Shown: positions 34,686 to 44,002, counted from the stretch's first letter. The stretch is 54,875 bases of DNA from an uncultured Marvinbryantia sp. (GCA_934408725.1 CAKRVB010000017.1:1-54875); one strand, 5' to 3'. Translations and numbers: made by a program. The notes: generated from the sequence alone by a model not told the origin.

Positions 34686-35972
34686 ATGAAAGATAATAAG
34701 GTACAGATCGCAATACTTGGCCTGGGCACCGTAGGAACCGGTGTATACAAGGTGTTAAAGAAGCAGCAGCCGGAGATGCTGCCAAAGCTGGGAGTTGAAG
34801 TAGAGGTTCGCCGTGTGCTGGTGAGAAATCTGGAACGTGCGGCTTCCAGAGTGGATGATCCATCTATTTTGACGAATAACTGGGAAGATATTATTTCTGA
34901 TGATACCATTGATATTATTGTGGAAGTCATGGGTGGCATGGAACCGGCCCGTACTTATATTCTAGATGCGCTGCATGCAGGAAAGAATGTGGTGACTGCC
35001 AATAAGGATTTGATTGCAGCAGATGGTCATGCACTGATGGATGCAGCAAAAGATGCGAATAAAGACTTCTTATTTGAGGCTGCCGTAGCTGGCGGTATTC
35101 CAATCATCCAACCGCTGAAGCAGGCACTTCAGGGCAATTACATTGAAGAGATTGTTGGTATCGTAAATGGAACGACCAATTTTATTTTAACCAAGATGGC
35201 AGAAGAAGGCATGGAGTTCCAGGAAGCGCTTCAGCTGGCAACTGATCTGGGCTATGCAGAGGCAGATCCTACTGCCGATGTAGAAGGGCTGGATGCGGGA
35301 AGAAAAATGGCGATTCTGGCTTCTATCGGTTTTCATTCCAGAGTCACATTCAAAGATGTCTATACAGAAGGCATTACCAAGATTACAGCACGGGATATCC
35401 GCTATGCAAAAGAAGTGGGATGCCAGATCAAGCTTCTGGGAAGAGCCCGTAATACAGAGGATGGTATTGAGGTAGGCGTTTATCCGATGCTGATCGACAG
35501 CAGACATCCGCTTGCTTCTGTGAATGATTCCTTTAATGCAGTATTTGTAAAGGGAGATGCGGTAGGAGATACGATGTTTTATGGACGTGGTGCCGGAGAA
35601 CTGCCGACAGCCAGTGCAGTGGTAGGAGATATTTTTGATGTGATTAAGAATATGCACTTTGGCTGCACCGGAAGAATTGGCTGTACCTGCTATAAACAGA
35701 TCCCTATGAAAAACAGAGAAAATATTGTCAGCAAATATTTTATGAGAATCAAAGTAGAAGACAGACCGGGAGTACTGGCGGCAGTTACCAGTGTATTTGG
35801 TAATAACGGAGTCAGCATTGAACAGTTCATCCAGAAGCGGAAGAATGATGATCTGGCAGAGATTGTGGTCATCACAGAAGAAGTCTTGGAAAAGAATTTT
35901 GATGATTCTGTGAAGATACTGAAGACGATGTCTATGATTAAGCAGATATCTGCAATAATTCGAGTATACTAA
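34686..35972 (+). CDS. hom: Homoserine dehydrogenase with ACT domain
   Basis: This 428-residue enzyme reduces aspartate semialdehyde to homoserine in threonine/methionine synthesis. It has a Rossmann motif (LGLGTVGTGVYKVL), NKDLIAADG, GGIPIIQPLK and IVNGTTNFIL. The catalytic segment is EADPTADVEGLDAGRK, and the C-terminal ACT domain begins about residue 350 (RIKVEDRPGVLAAVTSVFG). ACT domains usually give feedback control by threonine. ATG 34686 follows ACAGGAGG. No riboswitch or T-box is evident in the 100 bp upstream. Confidence 0.96.
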   Translation: MKDNKVQIAILGLGTVGTGVYKVLKKQQPEMLPKLGVEVEVRRVLVRNLERAASRVDDPSILTNNWEDIISDDTIDIIVEVMGGMEPARTYILDALHAGKNVVTANKDLIAADGHALMDAAKDANKDFLFEAAVAGGIPIIQPLKQALQGNYIEEIVGIVNGTTNFILTKMAEEGMEFQEALQLATDLGYAEADPTADVEGLDAGRKMAILASIGFHSRVTFKDVYTEGITKITARDIRYAKEVGCQIKLLGRARNTEDGIEVGVYPMLIDSRHPLASVNDSFNAVFVKGDAVGDTMFYGRGAGELPTASAVVGDIFDVIKNMHFGCTGRIGCTCYKQIPMKNRENIVSKYFMRIKVEDRPGVLAAVTSVFGNNGVSIEQFIQKRKNDDLAEIVVITEEVLEKNFDDSVKILKTMSMIKQISAIIRVY

Positions 35973-36002
35973 TTGACAATTAAGAGAAGAATCCTGTAAA
36001 AT
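35973..36002 (+). promoter_or_regulatory. Promoter upstream of gpmI
   Basis: TTGACA (35973-35978), 18 bp, TAAAAT (35997-36002), with TG directly before the -10. It lies 46 bp before the gpmI start and directly after the hom stop. Confidence 0.75.
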
Positions 36003-36048
36003 GTATTTTTGGAAACGTATTGGAATGTGAACATAAAGGAGAATGATT

Positions 36049-37590
36049 ATGAGCAAGAAACCAACCGTATTAATGATCCTGGATGGTTATGGATTAAATA
36101 AAAGAAAAGATGGCAATGCCGTTGCACTGGCAGATACACCGGTGATGGATAAATTAATGGCAGACTATCCATTTGTAGAAGGACAGGCCAGTGGTCTGGC
36201 AGTAGGTCTTCCAGAAGGCCAGATGGGTAACTCTGAGGTAGGACATCTGAATATGGGTGCCGGCCGTATTGTATATCAGGAACTGACCAGAATTACCAAA
36301 GAGATTGAAGATGGAGATTTCTTTAAGAATGAAGCTCTGCTGACTGCATGCAAGAATGCAAAAGAGAACAATTCAGCACTGCATCTGTATGGTCTGGTAT
36401 CTGATGGTGGAGTACACAGCCACATTACACATATTTATGGTCTGCTGGAACTGGCAAAAAGAGAAGGCGTAGAAAAGGTATATGTACACTGTTTCCTGGA
36501 TGGACGTGATACACCTCCTGCATCAGGAAAAGGTTATGTAGAGCAGCTGGAAGCCAAGATGAAAGAGATCGGTGTCGGCGAAGTGGTTTCTGTTATGGGA
36601 CGTTACTATGCGATGGACCGTGACAATCGCTGGGATCGTGTAGAGCTGGCTTACAATGCACTGGTAAAAGGAGAAGGCGTAGCTGCAGATAATATCGTAA
36701 AAGCAATCCAGGAATCTTATGACAATGAGAAGACAGATGAGTTCGTGATTCCGGCATATCTGGAAAAGGATGGTAAGCCATACGGAAGAATTCAGGACAA
36801 AGACTCCATTATCTTCTTCAATTTCCGTCCTGACCGTGCAAGAGAGATTACAAGAACATTCTGCTGTGATGAGTTTGACGGATTCAACAGAGGAAAGAGA
36901 ATGGATGTGACTTATGTATGCTTTACCGAATACGATGCAACCATTCCAAATAAACTGGTAGCATTCCATAAGGTAGAGATCACCAATACATTTGGAGAAT
37001 ATCTGGCAGCACATCACATGACTCAGGCAAGAATTGCTGAGACAGAGAAGTATGCACATGTAACTTTCTTCTTCAACGGTGGAGTAGAAGAACCAAACGA
37101 AGGAGAAGACCGTATTCTGGTAAAATCTCCAAAGGTTGCTACTTATGACCTTCAGCCAGAGATGAGCGCATTCGAAGTATGCGATAAATTATGCGAAGCA
37201 ATTCGCTCTGACAAGTATGATGTGATTATCATCAACTTTGCAAATCCGGATATGGTTGGTCATACCGGTGTGCAGGAAGCTGCGATCAAAGCAGTAGAAG
37301 CGGTAGACAAGTGCGTAGGCAAAGCAGTAGAAGCACTGAAGGAAGCAGACGGCCAGATGTTTATCTGCGCTGACCACGGTAATGCAGAACAGCTGGTAGA
37401 TTATGAGACTGGTGCTCCATTTACCGCACATACCACGAATCCGGTACCATTTATTCTGGTAAATGCAGATCCTGCTTATACTCTGCGCGAAGGCGGATGC
37501 CTGGCAGATATCATTCCAACGCTGATTGAACTGATGGGTATGGAGCAGCCAAAAGAGATGACAGGAAAGTCTCTGTTGGTACGTAAATAA
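36049..37590 (+). CDS. gpmI: Cofactor-independent phosphoglycerate mutase
   Basis: This 513-residue glycolytic enzyme interconverts 3- and 2-phosphoglycerate using two manganese ions. It has the N-terminal LMILDGYGLNKRKDGNA, the nucleophile Ser in QMGNSEVGHLNMGAGRIV, HCFLDGRDTPP, GRYYAMDRDNRWDR, NFRPDRAREITR, NFANPDMVGHTG and the metal-binding CADHGNAEQL. ATG 36049 is 8 bp after AAGGAG. It is followed directly by a small ORF and an enolase relative, a glycolytic order found in Firmicutes. Confidence 0.97.
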   Translation: MSKKPTVLMILDGYGLNKRKDGNAVALADTPVMDKLMADYPFVEGQASGLAVGLPEGQMGNSEVGHLNMGAGRIVYQELTRITKEIEDGDFFKNEALLTACKNAKENNSALHLYGLVSDGGVHSHITHIYGLLELAKREGVEKVYVHCFLDGRDTPPASGKGYVEQLEAKMKEIGVGEVVSVMGRYYAMDRDNRWDRVELAYNALVKGEGVAADNIVKAIQESYDNEKTDEFVIPAYLEKDGKPYGRIQDKDSIIFFNFRPDRAREITRTFCCDEFDGFNRGKRMDVTYVCFTEYDATIPNKLVAFHKVEITNTFGEYLAAHHMTQARIAETEKYAHVTFFFNGGVEEPNEGEDRILVKSPKVATYDLQPEMSAFEVCDKLCEAIRSDKYDVIIINFANPDMVGHTGVQEAAIKAVEAVDKCVGKAVEALKEADGQMFICADHGNAEQLVDYETGAPFTAHTTNPVPFILVNADPAYTLREGGCLADIIPTLIELMGMEQPKEMTGKSLLVRK

Positions 37591-37916
37591 TGAACATTGA
37601 ATTATCGAGAGATGCGGTACAGCTGAAGCTGAAGTCCAGATGGGATGCACCACTGATTTCTGCGCTGGAATACAGTTATGCAGCAGGTCTTGGACTGAAG
37701 AAGATGGGAACGGACAGTGAGACGGCCAGAGAACTTCGAGATATGGAAGATTTTACCGAGTTTCGGGAAAAAGTAAAAGAACTGGTCAGAGCTTCGGAGG
37801 TCTGGACTACATTCGAACACGGAGAAAAGCTGCAGCAGATGCTGCTGGAGTGCCGCGTGAAAGATAAGCTTGATGAACATACACGTACTCTGTTTGATAT
37901 GGGGTATCAGGGATAA
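37590..37916 (+). CDS. Conserved-looking small protein between gpmI and enolase relative
   Basis: It encodes 108 residues, helical and soluble (MNIELSRDAVQLKLKSRWDA, RELRDMEDFTEFREKVKELV). Its ATG shares a base with the gpmI stop (TAATG), so it is probably translated by coupling, and its own ribosome site is weak. I do not recognise the family. A tight position in a glycolytic operon argues for a real gene. Confidence 0.7.
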   Translation: MNIELSRDAVQLKLKSRWDAPLISALEYSYAAGLGLKKMGTDSETARELRDMEDFTEFREKVKELVRASEVWTTFEHGEKLQQMLLECRVKDKLDEHTRTLFDMGYQG

Positions 37917-37932
37917 GTTACAGGAAAACAGG

Positions 37933-37961
37933 GCACAATACTTCCAAAGGAGGTATTGTGC
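37933..37961 (+). promoter_or_regulatory. Hairpin presenting a ribosome site in its loop
   Basis: GCACAATAC (37933-37941) pairs perfectly with GTATTGTGC (37953-37961). The 11-nt loop TTCCAAAGGAG carries the Shine-Dalgarno core, whose last bases run into the stem. The start codon follows 3 nt after the stem. It could tune translation of the enolase relative. Confidence 0.7.
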
Positions 37962-37964
37962 TTT

Positions 37965-38723
37965 ATGTTTAAGTATAAGCAGATTACAGATGTACTGGGG
38001 AGATGTATACTGGATGGAAGAGGGGTTCCTGCCATAGAAGCAGAAGTACTTGGTGAAGATGGAGAAATCGGCAGAGGAGCAGTATCGCTGCCAGATTCGG
38101 AAAACGATCTGGAAGAACTGGCAGAGAGCCTGGTGTTGTTTATCAATAGGAACCTTGCAGATAAAATCATTGGCGAAAACCTGCTGGCACAAAAGTATGT
38201 TGACCAGATTCTGGAACGTTCTGCAGGCAGCATGCAGGAGATGCAGATGAGAAAGTATGCGATTCGGGCAATATCCTGTGCAACGGCCAGAACAGCCACA
38301 AAGCACCTTGGAATTCCACTGTATCAGTATCTGGGAGGCGTGCAGGCACAAAGTTATCCGATTTTGCGCATAGGAATTCCAGAAGAAAAAACACCAGGAG
38401 CAAGGTGCCAGATTCTGATGGACAGATGGAAGAACAGATATGAAAAAACAGAGATTGGTATGGAGACACTGGAAACAAAAGCGGAAAAAGTGATTCAGCC
38501 AGAACAGTACATTACCGTAACACAGTGCCTGAAAGAGATCCGTACCTGGAAAGAACAGGGAGAAAAAACGATAGTGTTAAAAGACAGCGAATATGTGTTG
38601 GATGCATTCCTGGTGGATCTGGCAGTTGCCTCCGGAGCAGATGTGCTGGAGCTGCGACCGCCTGTACGTGGAGAAAATACAGTGAAATACTCACGTCTGA
38701 TGAGAATTCTGGAACATTTATAA
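37965..38723 (+). CDS. Enolase relative lacking most of the catalytic barrel
   Basis: It has 252 residues against about 430 for enolase. Residues 1-130 follow the enolase N-terminal domain (ITDVLGRCILDGRGVPAIEA, GEIGRGAVSLPDS, HLGIPLYQYLGG). Residues about 175-252 follow the C-terminal end of the barrel (QYITVTQCLKEIRTWKEQGE, then DLAVASGADVLEL and KYSRLMRILEHL). Nearly 200 middle residues are absent, including the metal-binding acids and the catalytic Glu and Lys; the substrate-loop phrase SHRSGET is replaced by LKDSEYVLD. It should be inactive as an enolase. The frame is intact and the ribosome site is good, so it may be kept for another role. A true eno must lie elsewhere. Confidence 0.8.
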   Translation: MFKYKQITDVLGRCILDGRGVPAIEAEVLGEDGEIGRGAVSLPDSENDLEELAESLVLFINRNLADKIIGENLLAQKYVDQILERSAGSMQEMQMRKYAIRAISCATARTATKHLGIPLYQYLGGVQAQSYPILRIGIPEEKTPGARCQILMDRWKNRYEKTEIGMETLETKAEKVIQPEQYITVTQCLKEIRTWKEQGEKTIVLKDSEYVLDAFLVDLAVASGADVLELRPPVRGENTVKYSRLMRILEHL

Positions 38724-38731
38724 AAAATCAG

Positions 38732-38760
38732 TTGAAAAAAGCGGGTAGCTATGATACACT
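38732..38760 (+). promoter_or_regulatory. Promoter of secG-rnr-smpB group
   Basis: TTGAAA (38732-38737), 17 bp, TACACT (38755-38760), placed 28 bp before the secG start. Confidence 0.6.
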
Positions 38761-38788
38761 GATTTTGTTTGACATAGGAGGTGGAGAA

Positions 38789-39025
38789 GTGGGAGTTCTT
38801 AGAATCATTCTTACCATAATTTTTATTATTGATTGTATCGCTTTATCGGTTATCGTATTAATGCAGGAGGGAAAATCTGCAGGACTTGGAACCATTGGCG
38901 GATTGTCCGAGACATACTGGGGCAAGAACAAAGGTCGTTCCATGGAGGGTGCACTGGTTAAGATTACCAAAGCACTGGCAATAGGATTTGTTGTTTTAGC
39001 GATTGTATTGAATTTGAACTTTTAA
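38789..39025 (+). CDS. secG: Preprotein translocase subunit SecG
   Basis: This 78-residue protein has two membrane segments (about 4-26 and 56-76) joined by the family loop (MQEGKSAGLGTIGG). It supports SecYE in protein export. The start is GTG 38789, 6 bp after AGGAGG; the longer open frame from 38525 lies inside the enolase relative. The order secG-rnr-smpB-ssrA is conserved in Firmicutes. Confidence 0.93.
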   Translation: MGVLRIILTIIFIIDCIALSVIVLMQEGKSAGLGTIGGLSETYWGKNKGRSMEGALVKITKALAIGFVVLAIVLNLNF

Positions 39026-39040
39026 ACGTTGAATGGTAAG

Positions 39041-39069
39041 ACACTCTTGTAGAATACAAGAGTGTTTTT
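39041..39069 (+). terminator. Terminator after secG
   Basis: ACACTCTTGT (39041-39050) pairs perfectly with ACAAGAGTGT (39056-39065) around AGAAT, then TTTTT. Partial read-through to rnr is likely. Confidence 0.85.
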
Positions 39070-39163
39070 GCTACTGTTCACAGAGTATGTTCCGCGAGGT
39101 GTTTTGCGTGATCTTTGTTTACACAAAACCCGAGACATACTTTTTCCTTATTACAGGAGATAT

Positions 39164-41290
39164 ATGGATAATAAATTTGAAAAAAGAAAAGAAATAGTAT
39201 ATTCCCTGATGTGTGATCCCCATTATGTGCCGATGAAGATTAAGGAGATCGCCATTGTGATGCAGGTAGCCAAAGAGGACCGGCCGGAACTGGAGGCCAT
39301 TCTGGAAGAACTGCAGAGGGAAGGAAAGATAGAATTAACCAAACGGGGCAAGTATAAGAAGGCAGAGCGTGCCATATCCACAGGATTGTTTATTGGTAAT
39401 GCCAGAGGATTTGGCTTTGTAGAGATCGAAGGAAGAGAAGAAGATCTTTTTATTTCTGAAGACCATAGCAATGGAGCAATCCATCATGATACTGTGGAAG
39501 TAGAGATTTTGCCAGGTAAAACAGGAAAGAGGCAGGAAGGGATCATCACCCGCATTATTTCCCATGAATTAAAAGAGATCGTCGGTACCTTTGAAAAATG
39601 CAAGAATTTCGGGTTTGTGAGACCAGATAATCAGAAATTTTCCAAAGACATCTTTATTCCCATCGAGAGGTCTAAAGGAGCAGTAGATGGACATAAGGTA
39701 CTGGTGGAACTGACCAGTTATGGAAGCAATACGAAGAAGCCAGAGGGAAAGGTTGTTAAGATCATTGGACATGTGAACGATCCGGGAACAGATATTCTTT
39801 CTGTGATCTATGGACATGAGCTGCCAATGGAATTCCCGGAACGTGTGCTGAATCAGGCAGAACGTGTGGCTAAGGAAGTCAGCGAGGCAGACTGTCAGGG
39901 CAGAGAGAATCTGCGGGATCTCACCATTGTGACCATTGATGGGGAAGATGCCAAGGATCTGGATGACGGAGTGTCTGTAACCTGGGATGAGGAGCAGCAG
40001 ATCTGGCATCTGGGAGTGCACATTGCAGATGTAACGAATTATGTACAGGAGAACAGTGCACTGGATCGTGAAGCGTTAAAGCGGGGAACCAGTGTGTATC
40101 TGGTAGATCGGGTGATACCGATGCTGCCACATACACTTTCTAACGGGATGTGTTCTCTGAACCAGGGAGTAGACCGGCTGGCTCTGAGCTGTCTGATGGA
40201 CGTGGATGTAAAAGGCGAGGTAGTAGCTCATCGGATCGTGGAGAGTGTGATCTGTGTCAATCGCAGAATGACTTATACCAGTGTAGCAAAGATTCTGACC
40301 GATCATGATGAAGAAGAGATGGAAAAATATCAGGAGCTGGTGCCGATGTTTCAGGAGATGGAAAAGCTGGCAGCAGTCCTTCGGGAGAATCGTAAAAAGC
40401 GTGGTTCCATTGATTTTAATTTTGCTGAGAGCAAGATTTTGTTGAATGAAAAAGGAGAGCCAATAGAGATCAAACCGTATGACCGAAATGTGGCTACCAA
40501 GATCATCGAAGACTTCATGCTTCTGGCGAATGAGACCGTAGCGCAGGATTATTACTGGCAGGAACTGCCATTCCTGTATCGTACCCACGAGTCGCCGGAT
40601 CCGGAAAAGATTCAGCAGCTGGCCATGTTTATTGCCAACTTCGGATATGGCATGAAAGGAATCCGGGATGAAGTACATCCAAAGGAGTTGCAAAAACTCT
40701 TGGCCAGAATTGAAGATTCTCCGGAAGAATCGCTGATTAGCCGACTGACACTCCGGTCCATGAAGCAGGCGCGTTATACGGTGGACTGTACAGGACATTT
40801 TGGACTGGCAGCAAAATATTACTGCCATTTTACTTCGCCGATCCGCCGCTATCCGGATTTGCAGATTCATCGTATTATCAAAGAAAATCTGCGAGGACGT
40901 CTGAACGGAGAACGAATCGCTCATTATGAAGAAATCCTTCCAGCTGTAGCAGAACAGACCAGCAAGACCGAGCGTCGTGCCGATGATGCGGAACGGGAAG
41001 TAGATAAGATGAAGAAAGTAGAATATATGGAGCGGCATATTGGAGAAACCTTTGAAGGAGTGATTTCCGGTATGAACAGCTATGGATTCTATGTGGAATT
41101 GCCAAACACCGTAGAAGGCATGGTACATGTCAGCAATCTCTATGATGATCGTTATTATTATAATGAAGAGACTTACGAGATGTATGGTGTGGAAACCGGA
41201 AAAGTATATCAGATGGGACAGAGGGTAAAGGTACGTGTGCTGGATGCAGATAAAGAGATGCGTACCATAGATTTTTGTATAGGAGAGTAG
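39164..41290 (+). CDS. rnr: Ribonuclease R
   Basis: This 708-residue 3'-5' exoribonuclease degrades structured RNA and tmRNA-tagged messages. Its parts are an N-terminal winged helix, cold-shock-like OB domains (GNARGFGFVEI; CKNFGFVRPDN), the RNB catalytic domain with DGEDAKDLDDGVSV and HTLSNGMCSLNQG, HFTSPIRRYPDL, and a C-terminal S1 domain (ETFEGVISGMNSYGFYVELP). ATG 39164 follows CAGGAGA; the frame start at 39062 is inside the terminator zone. It precedes smpB by 3 bp, in keeping with their joint role in ribosome rescue. Confidence 0.96.
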   Translation: MDNKFEKRKEIVYSLMCDPHYVPMKIKEIAIVMQVAKEDRPELEAILEELQREGKIELTKRGKYKKAERAISTGLFIGNARGFGFVEIEGREEDLFISEDHSNGAIHHDTVEVEILPGKTGKRQEGIITRIISHELKEIVGTFEKCKNFGFVRPDNQKFSKDIFIPIERSKGAVDGHKVLVELTSYGSNTKKPEGKVVKIIGHVNDPGTDILSVIYGHELPMEFPERVLNQAERVAKEVSEADCQGRENLRDLTIVTIDGEDAKDLDDGVSVTWDEEQQIWHLGVHIADVTNYVQENSALDREALKRGTSVYLVDRVIPMLPHTLSNGMCSLNQGVDRLALSCLMDVDVKGEVVAHRIVESVICVNRRMTYTSVAKILTDHDEEEMEKYQELVPMFQEMEKLAAVLRENRKKRGSIDFNFAESKILLNEKGEPIEIKPYDRNVATKIIEDFMLLANETVAQDYYWQELPFLYRTHESPDPEKIQQLAMFIANFGYGMKGIRDEVHPKELQKLLARIEDSPEESLISRLTLRSMKQARYTVDCTGHFGLAAKYYCHFTSPIRRYPDLQIHRIIKENLRGRLNGERIAHYEEILPAVAEQTSKTERRADDAEREVDKMKKVEYMERHIGETFEGVISGMNSYGFYVELPNTVEGMVHVSNLYDDRYYYNEETYEMYGVETGKVYQMGQRVKVRVLDADKEMRTIDFCIGE

Positions 41291-41293
41291 GAG

Positions 41294-41761
41294 ATGGGAG
41301 CACAGACAGTCAAACTCATTGCAAATAATAAAAAAGCATATCATGATTATTTTGTAGATGATACCTATGAAACAGGGATTTCTCTGGCTGGCACAGAAGT
41401 TAAATCCCTTCGTATGGGAAAATGCAGTATCAAAGAAGCATTTGTCCGTATCGAAAACGGAGAAGTGATCATCTATGGCATGCATATCAGTCCTTATGAG
41501 AAGGGCAATATTTTCAATAAGGATCCTCTGCGACCAAGAAAGCTGCTGATGCATAAGTATGAGATCAATAAGCTGATGGGAAAGATCAAAGAAAAAGGTA
41601 TGACTCTGGTGCCGCTGAAAGTTTATTTTAAAGGGAGCCTGGTAAAAGTAGAGATTGGACTGGCGCGAGGCAAGAAGCTTTACGATAAAAGACAGGATAT
41701 TGCCAAGAAAGATCAGAGAAGAGAAGCAGAAAAAGAATTCAAGGTGAAAAATCTGTATTAG
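41294..41761 (+). CDS. smpB: SsrA-binding protein SmpB
   Basis: This 155-residue protein shows the family sequence: [63 protein letters not shown] and a basic C-terminal tail. It binds tmRNA and places it in the A site of stalled ribosomes. GGAG of the rnr end serves as ribosome site. The tmRNA gene lies 1.85 kb downstream, separated by a minus-strand gene. Confidence 0.97.
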   Translation: MGAQTVKLIANNKKAYHDYFVDDTYETGISLAGTEVKSLRMGKCSIKEAFVRIENGEVIIYGMHISPYEKGNIFNKDPLRPRKLLMHKYEINKLMGKIKEKGMTLVPLKVYFKGSLVKVEIGLARGKKLYDKRQDIAKKDQRREAEKEFKVKNLY

Positions 41762-41773
41762 AAAAATAAGAAA

Positions 41774-41804
41774 GCCACCGGCAGGTAAAAAGCCGGTGGC
41801 TTAA
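41774..41804. terminator. Bidirectional terminator between smpB and SH3 protein gene
   Basis: GCCACCGGC (41774-41782) pairs perfectly with GCCGGTGGC (41792-41800). The minus strand has the better T-run (TTTCTTATTTTTC) and would terminate plus-strand transcription less well. Confidence 0.8.
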
Positions 41805-41807
41805 GTT

Positions 41808-43460
41808 TTACATTGCATCCATGGACTGCAGAATATCTGCCCCGTAGACAGGCTCATGATAATATACGACAGACACATATAATCCGTTGTATATGCCATT
41901 TGGACAGTTGATTTCTCCGTCTTCTTTTGCGAGATTCAGAATCTTGCCATTATTACAGGAAATGGTAATCGTGCTCATTCCGCTGGAAATAACGGTTCCA
42001 AATACCTGTTTTACCGAGCTGCTGTCTGCCGGATTGGAAGAATCAGAGGATGGCTGGTTGTTCTGATCATTTCCAGGTACATAATCACTGTAATCCAATG
42101 GATCTGTCCAGGAGAGAAGATCTCCGTAAATGTAACCAGTGTAACCCTTATAGCTGACACGGATCCAGTTATTTGGAGTGTATCCGGTAACACTCACATC
42201 ATCCCCATAGTTCAGAGTGCCAAATACACTGGCATCGGTTGAATAATAGGAACGCACATTCGCCTGTGCACCGGTAACATACATCGTCCCTCCCATAGCG
42301 GTAACCGGGGCGTTCCAACTTAAATAATCACTGGATACATAACCAGTCTGACCATTGTAAGTGATTCGGATCCAGTTGTTATTCGTATATCCGCTGACAC
42401 TGACGGTGCTGCCGGTACTCAGAGATCCAAGAATAGCGCCATCGGTTCCGGCTGCACTGCGGACATAGACTTCTGTGGTCGCATACATAGTACCGGACAT
42501 GGATTTTACAATCACTGGCTTTTTATTGCTGACAAAGTCAGCAGATACATAAGCTGTGGCTCCCTGATAACTGATCTGAATCCAGCCATCGCTGGTATAA
42601 CCGGTCTGCGTAATCTCGTTTCCTGCTGCAATACCACCAAGCACTGTGGCGGATACATTGTTCTGCGCCCGGACATTCAGATCATCCGTAGCATAAAGGG
42701 TTGCTTTTTTTTCGGTGATCTCCACAACGGCTTCTGTCGCCTTGGATTCTTTATAAGAAGATAAATCCGGCATGTCAACCGTAATGGCGGTACTATGATT
42801 GGTAAATGTGCTCACAGAGTTCGTGGTGCAGGTCTGTGGTTCTTCACCGGAGCGAACCGTGTAAACAGTCTGAATCCTCCGTTTCGTAATCTGTCCCTGC
42901 TCATCAGTGTTCACATATCCCTGAAGCGTTACCAGGTTAATCTGATGCTCGTCCTGTGCACCTTCCAGAACGTTATCTGTAAACTCACCCAGAGAACTTT
43001 CTGTTGCAGTGAACAGATAGCTGTCATTATTATAATCCAGAGAATCCAGATACTGTGAATTCAGATTCAGATAGACATACTGGTTCATAAGCTGAATCAT
43101 CGCTTCTGGTTTCATGGCATACTTTATATTCTCGCCGGAATCGTTGTCGTAAAAATATCCGTCCGTATAATACTGCTCTTTGGTTCCATCATCTGTCTCG
43201 ATGGAGATAGCTACTTTCAGATTCTTCAGATCCTGAAGCCCGCTGGCCTGCAGATGAATGCTTTTGGTTGCATTGCCTTTGATATCTGGTACATTGGTAG
43301 TTTCATTTACGGTAACATCAAGACTGTCCTGATGATCCTGAAGATCTACTGCCGAATCATAAGCCTTTGTTACATCGGATTCAGGAACAGCGGCTGCTGT
43401 GGAAGAACCAAGAGCAGCAGATAATAAAAAAGCCTGTAAAAGCATATATTTTCTCTTCAT
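41808..43460 (-). CDS. Secreted protein with three bacterial SH3 domains
   Basis: It has 550 residues from MKRKYMLLQAFLLSAALGSS, a signal peptide. The N-terminal half (about 30-225) resembles a lipoprotein-like stress-sensor domain (YDNDSGENIKYAMKPEA) of DUF6612 type. Three SH3b domains follow, each with LYAT/MYVT-type starts, NVRS-type phrases and GWIQISY, NWIRITY or NWIRVSY cores, spaced about 70 residues. The C-terminal domain (KQVFGTVISSGMSTITIS) may be another small beta fold. SH3b domains bind cell wall peptides. The start at 43460 follows AAAGGGGGG; the longer frame overlaps the tmRNA gene. Confidence 0.85.
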   Translation of the reverse strand: MKRKYMLLQAFLLSAALGSSTAAAVPESDVTKAYDSAVDLQDHQDSLDVTVNETTNVPDIKGNATKSIHLQASGLQDLKNLKVAISIETDDGTKEQYYTDGYFYDNDSGENIKYAMKPEAMIQLMNQYVYLNLNSQYLDSLDYNNDSYLFTATESSLGEFTDNVLEGAQDEHQINLVTLQGYVNTDEQGQITKRRIQTVYTVRSGEEPQTCTTNSVSTFTNHSTAITVDMPDLSSYKESKATEAVVEITEKKATLYATDDLNVRAQNNVSATVLGGIAAGNEITQTGYTSDGWIQISYQGATAYVSADFVSNKKPVIVKSMSGTMYATTEVYVRSAAGTDGAILGSLSTGSTVSVSGYTNNNWIRITYNGQTGYVSSDYLSWNAPVTAMGGTMYVTGAQANVRSYYSTDASVFGTLNYGDDVSVTGYTPNNWIRVSYKGYTGYIYGDLLSWTDPLDYSDYVPGNDQNNQPSSDSSNPADSSSVKQVFGTVISSGMSTITISCNNGKILNLAKEDGEINCPNGIYNGLYVSVVYYHEPVYGADILQSMDAM

Positions 43461-43545
43461 AAAAACGCAACCCCCCTTTTTGGTATAGTTAATTTTATTA
43501 TACTGAATACTATAGTTTTTTTCAAGAAAATATGCAGAAACCAGC

Positions 43546-43574
43546 TTGACGGAAATAAATGAATGCGTTAGAAT
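43546..43574 (+). promoter_or_regulatory. Promoter of ssrA
   Basis: TTGACG (43546-43551), 17 bp, TAGAAT (43569-43574), about 40 bp before the tmRNA 5' end. Confidence 0.8.
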
Positions 43575-43614
43575 AAATACGCTAATATCTGCATAACCCA
43601 TACACCTGAATTCA

Positions 43615-43957
43615 GGGGTTGTACTGGTTTCGACGGGGGTTTTGCAATCGAGGCAGCCATCTGTGGGCCGGGACCACATAGTAAACCGGAATTAAATATA
43701 AACGCAGACGAAAATTTAGCGTACGCAGCCTAATGGCTGCTGTCGGCCCTGAGCAACCCGCTGCTTAGGATCCCGGCATCAAACTTGCGGGGCACTTTGT
43801 CTGTAAAGCTTTGAACAGATAAAAGAATGGATGAAGCTACTGAAGTGACCAGCCTGTCTCTGGGCGTGCCATGGAGGGAATGTTAAAACAGTGACTGTGA
43901 TGGGAGACACCACGATGAATAGACTTTCGGACAGGGGTTCGATTCCCCTCAGCTCCA
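43615..43957 (+). ncRNA. ssrA: Transfer-messenger RNA
   Basis: The 5' end GGGGTTG pairs with CAGCTCC near the 3' end to form the tRNA-like acceptor stem, and GGGGTTCGATTCCCC is the T arm (43934-43948). CTGGTTTCGACGGGGG is the conserved tmRNA start. The tag frame reads ADENLAYAA then TAA (from 43705 or so), with GCA as likely resume codon. CCA is not encoded. Pseudoknot-like segments follow the tag. It rescues stalled ribosomes with SmpB, whose gene lies nearby. Confidence 0.97.
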
Positions 43958-43966
43958 TTTGTGAAA

Positions 43967-44002
43967 AACCGCTAAAATCCAGTGTTTTAGCGGTTTTTTT
44001 TT
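43967..44002 (+). terminator. Terminator of ssrA
   Basis: AACCGCTAAAA pairs with TTTTAGCGGTT around a short loop, followed by eight or more T. Confidence 0.9.

Noticed and set aside
38525..38788. Upstream extension of secG
   Set aside because: The open frame continues into the enolase relative in another frame; AGGAGG before GTG 38789 and the SecG length set the start.
40076..41554. 492-codon open frame on the minus strand
   Set aside because: It is the shadow of rnr and smpB, both certain genes; its composition is atypical.
43461..43679. Longer N-terminus of the SH3-domain protein
   Set aside because: It would overlap the tmRNA gene and its promoter, whereas ATG 43460 has a good ribosome site and signal peptide.
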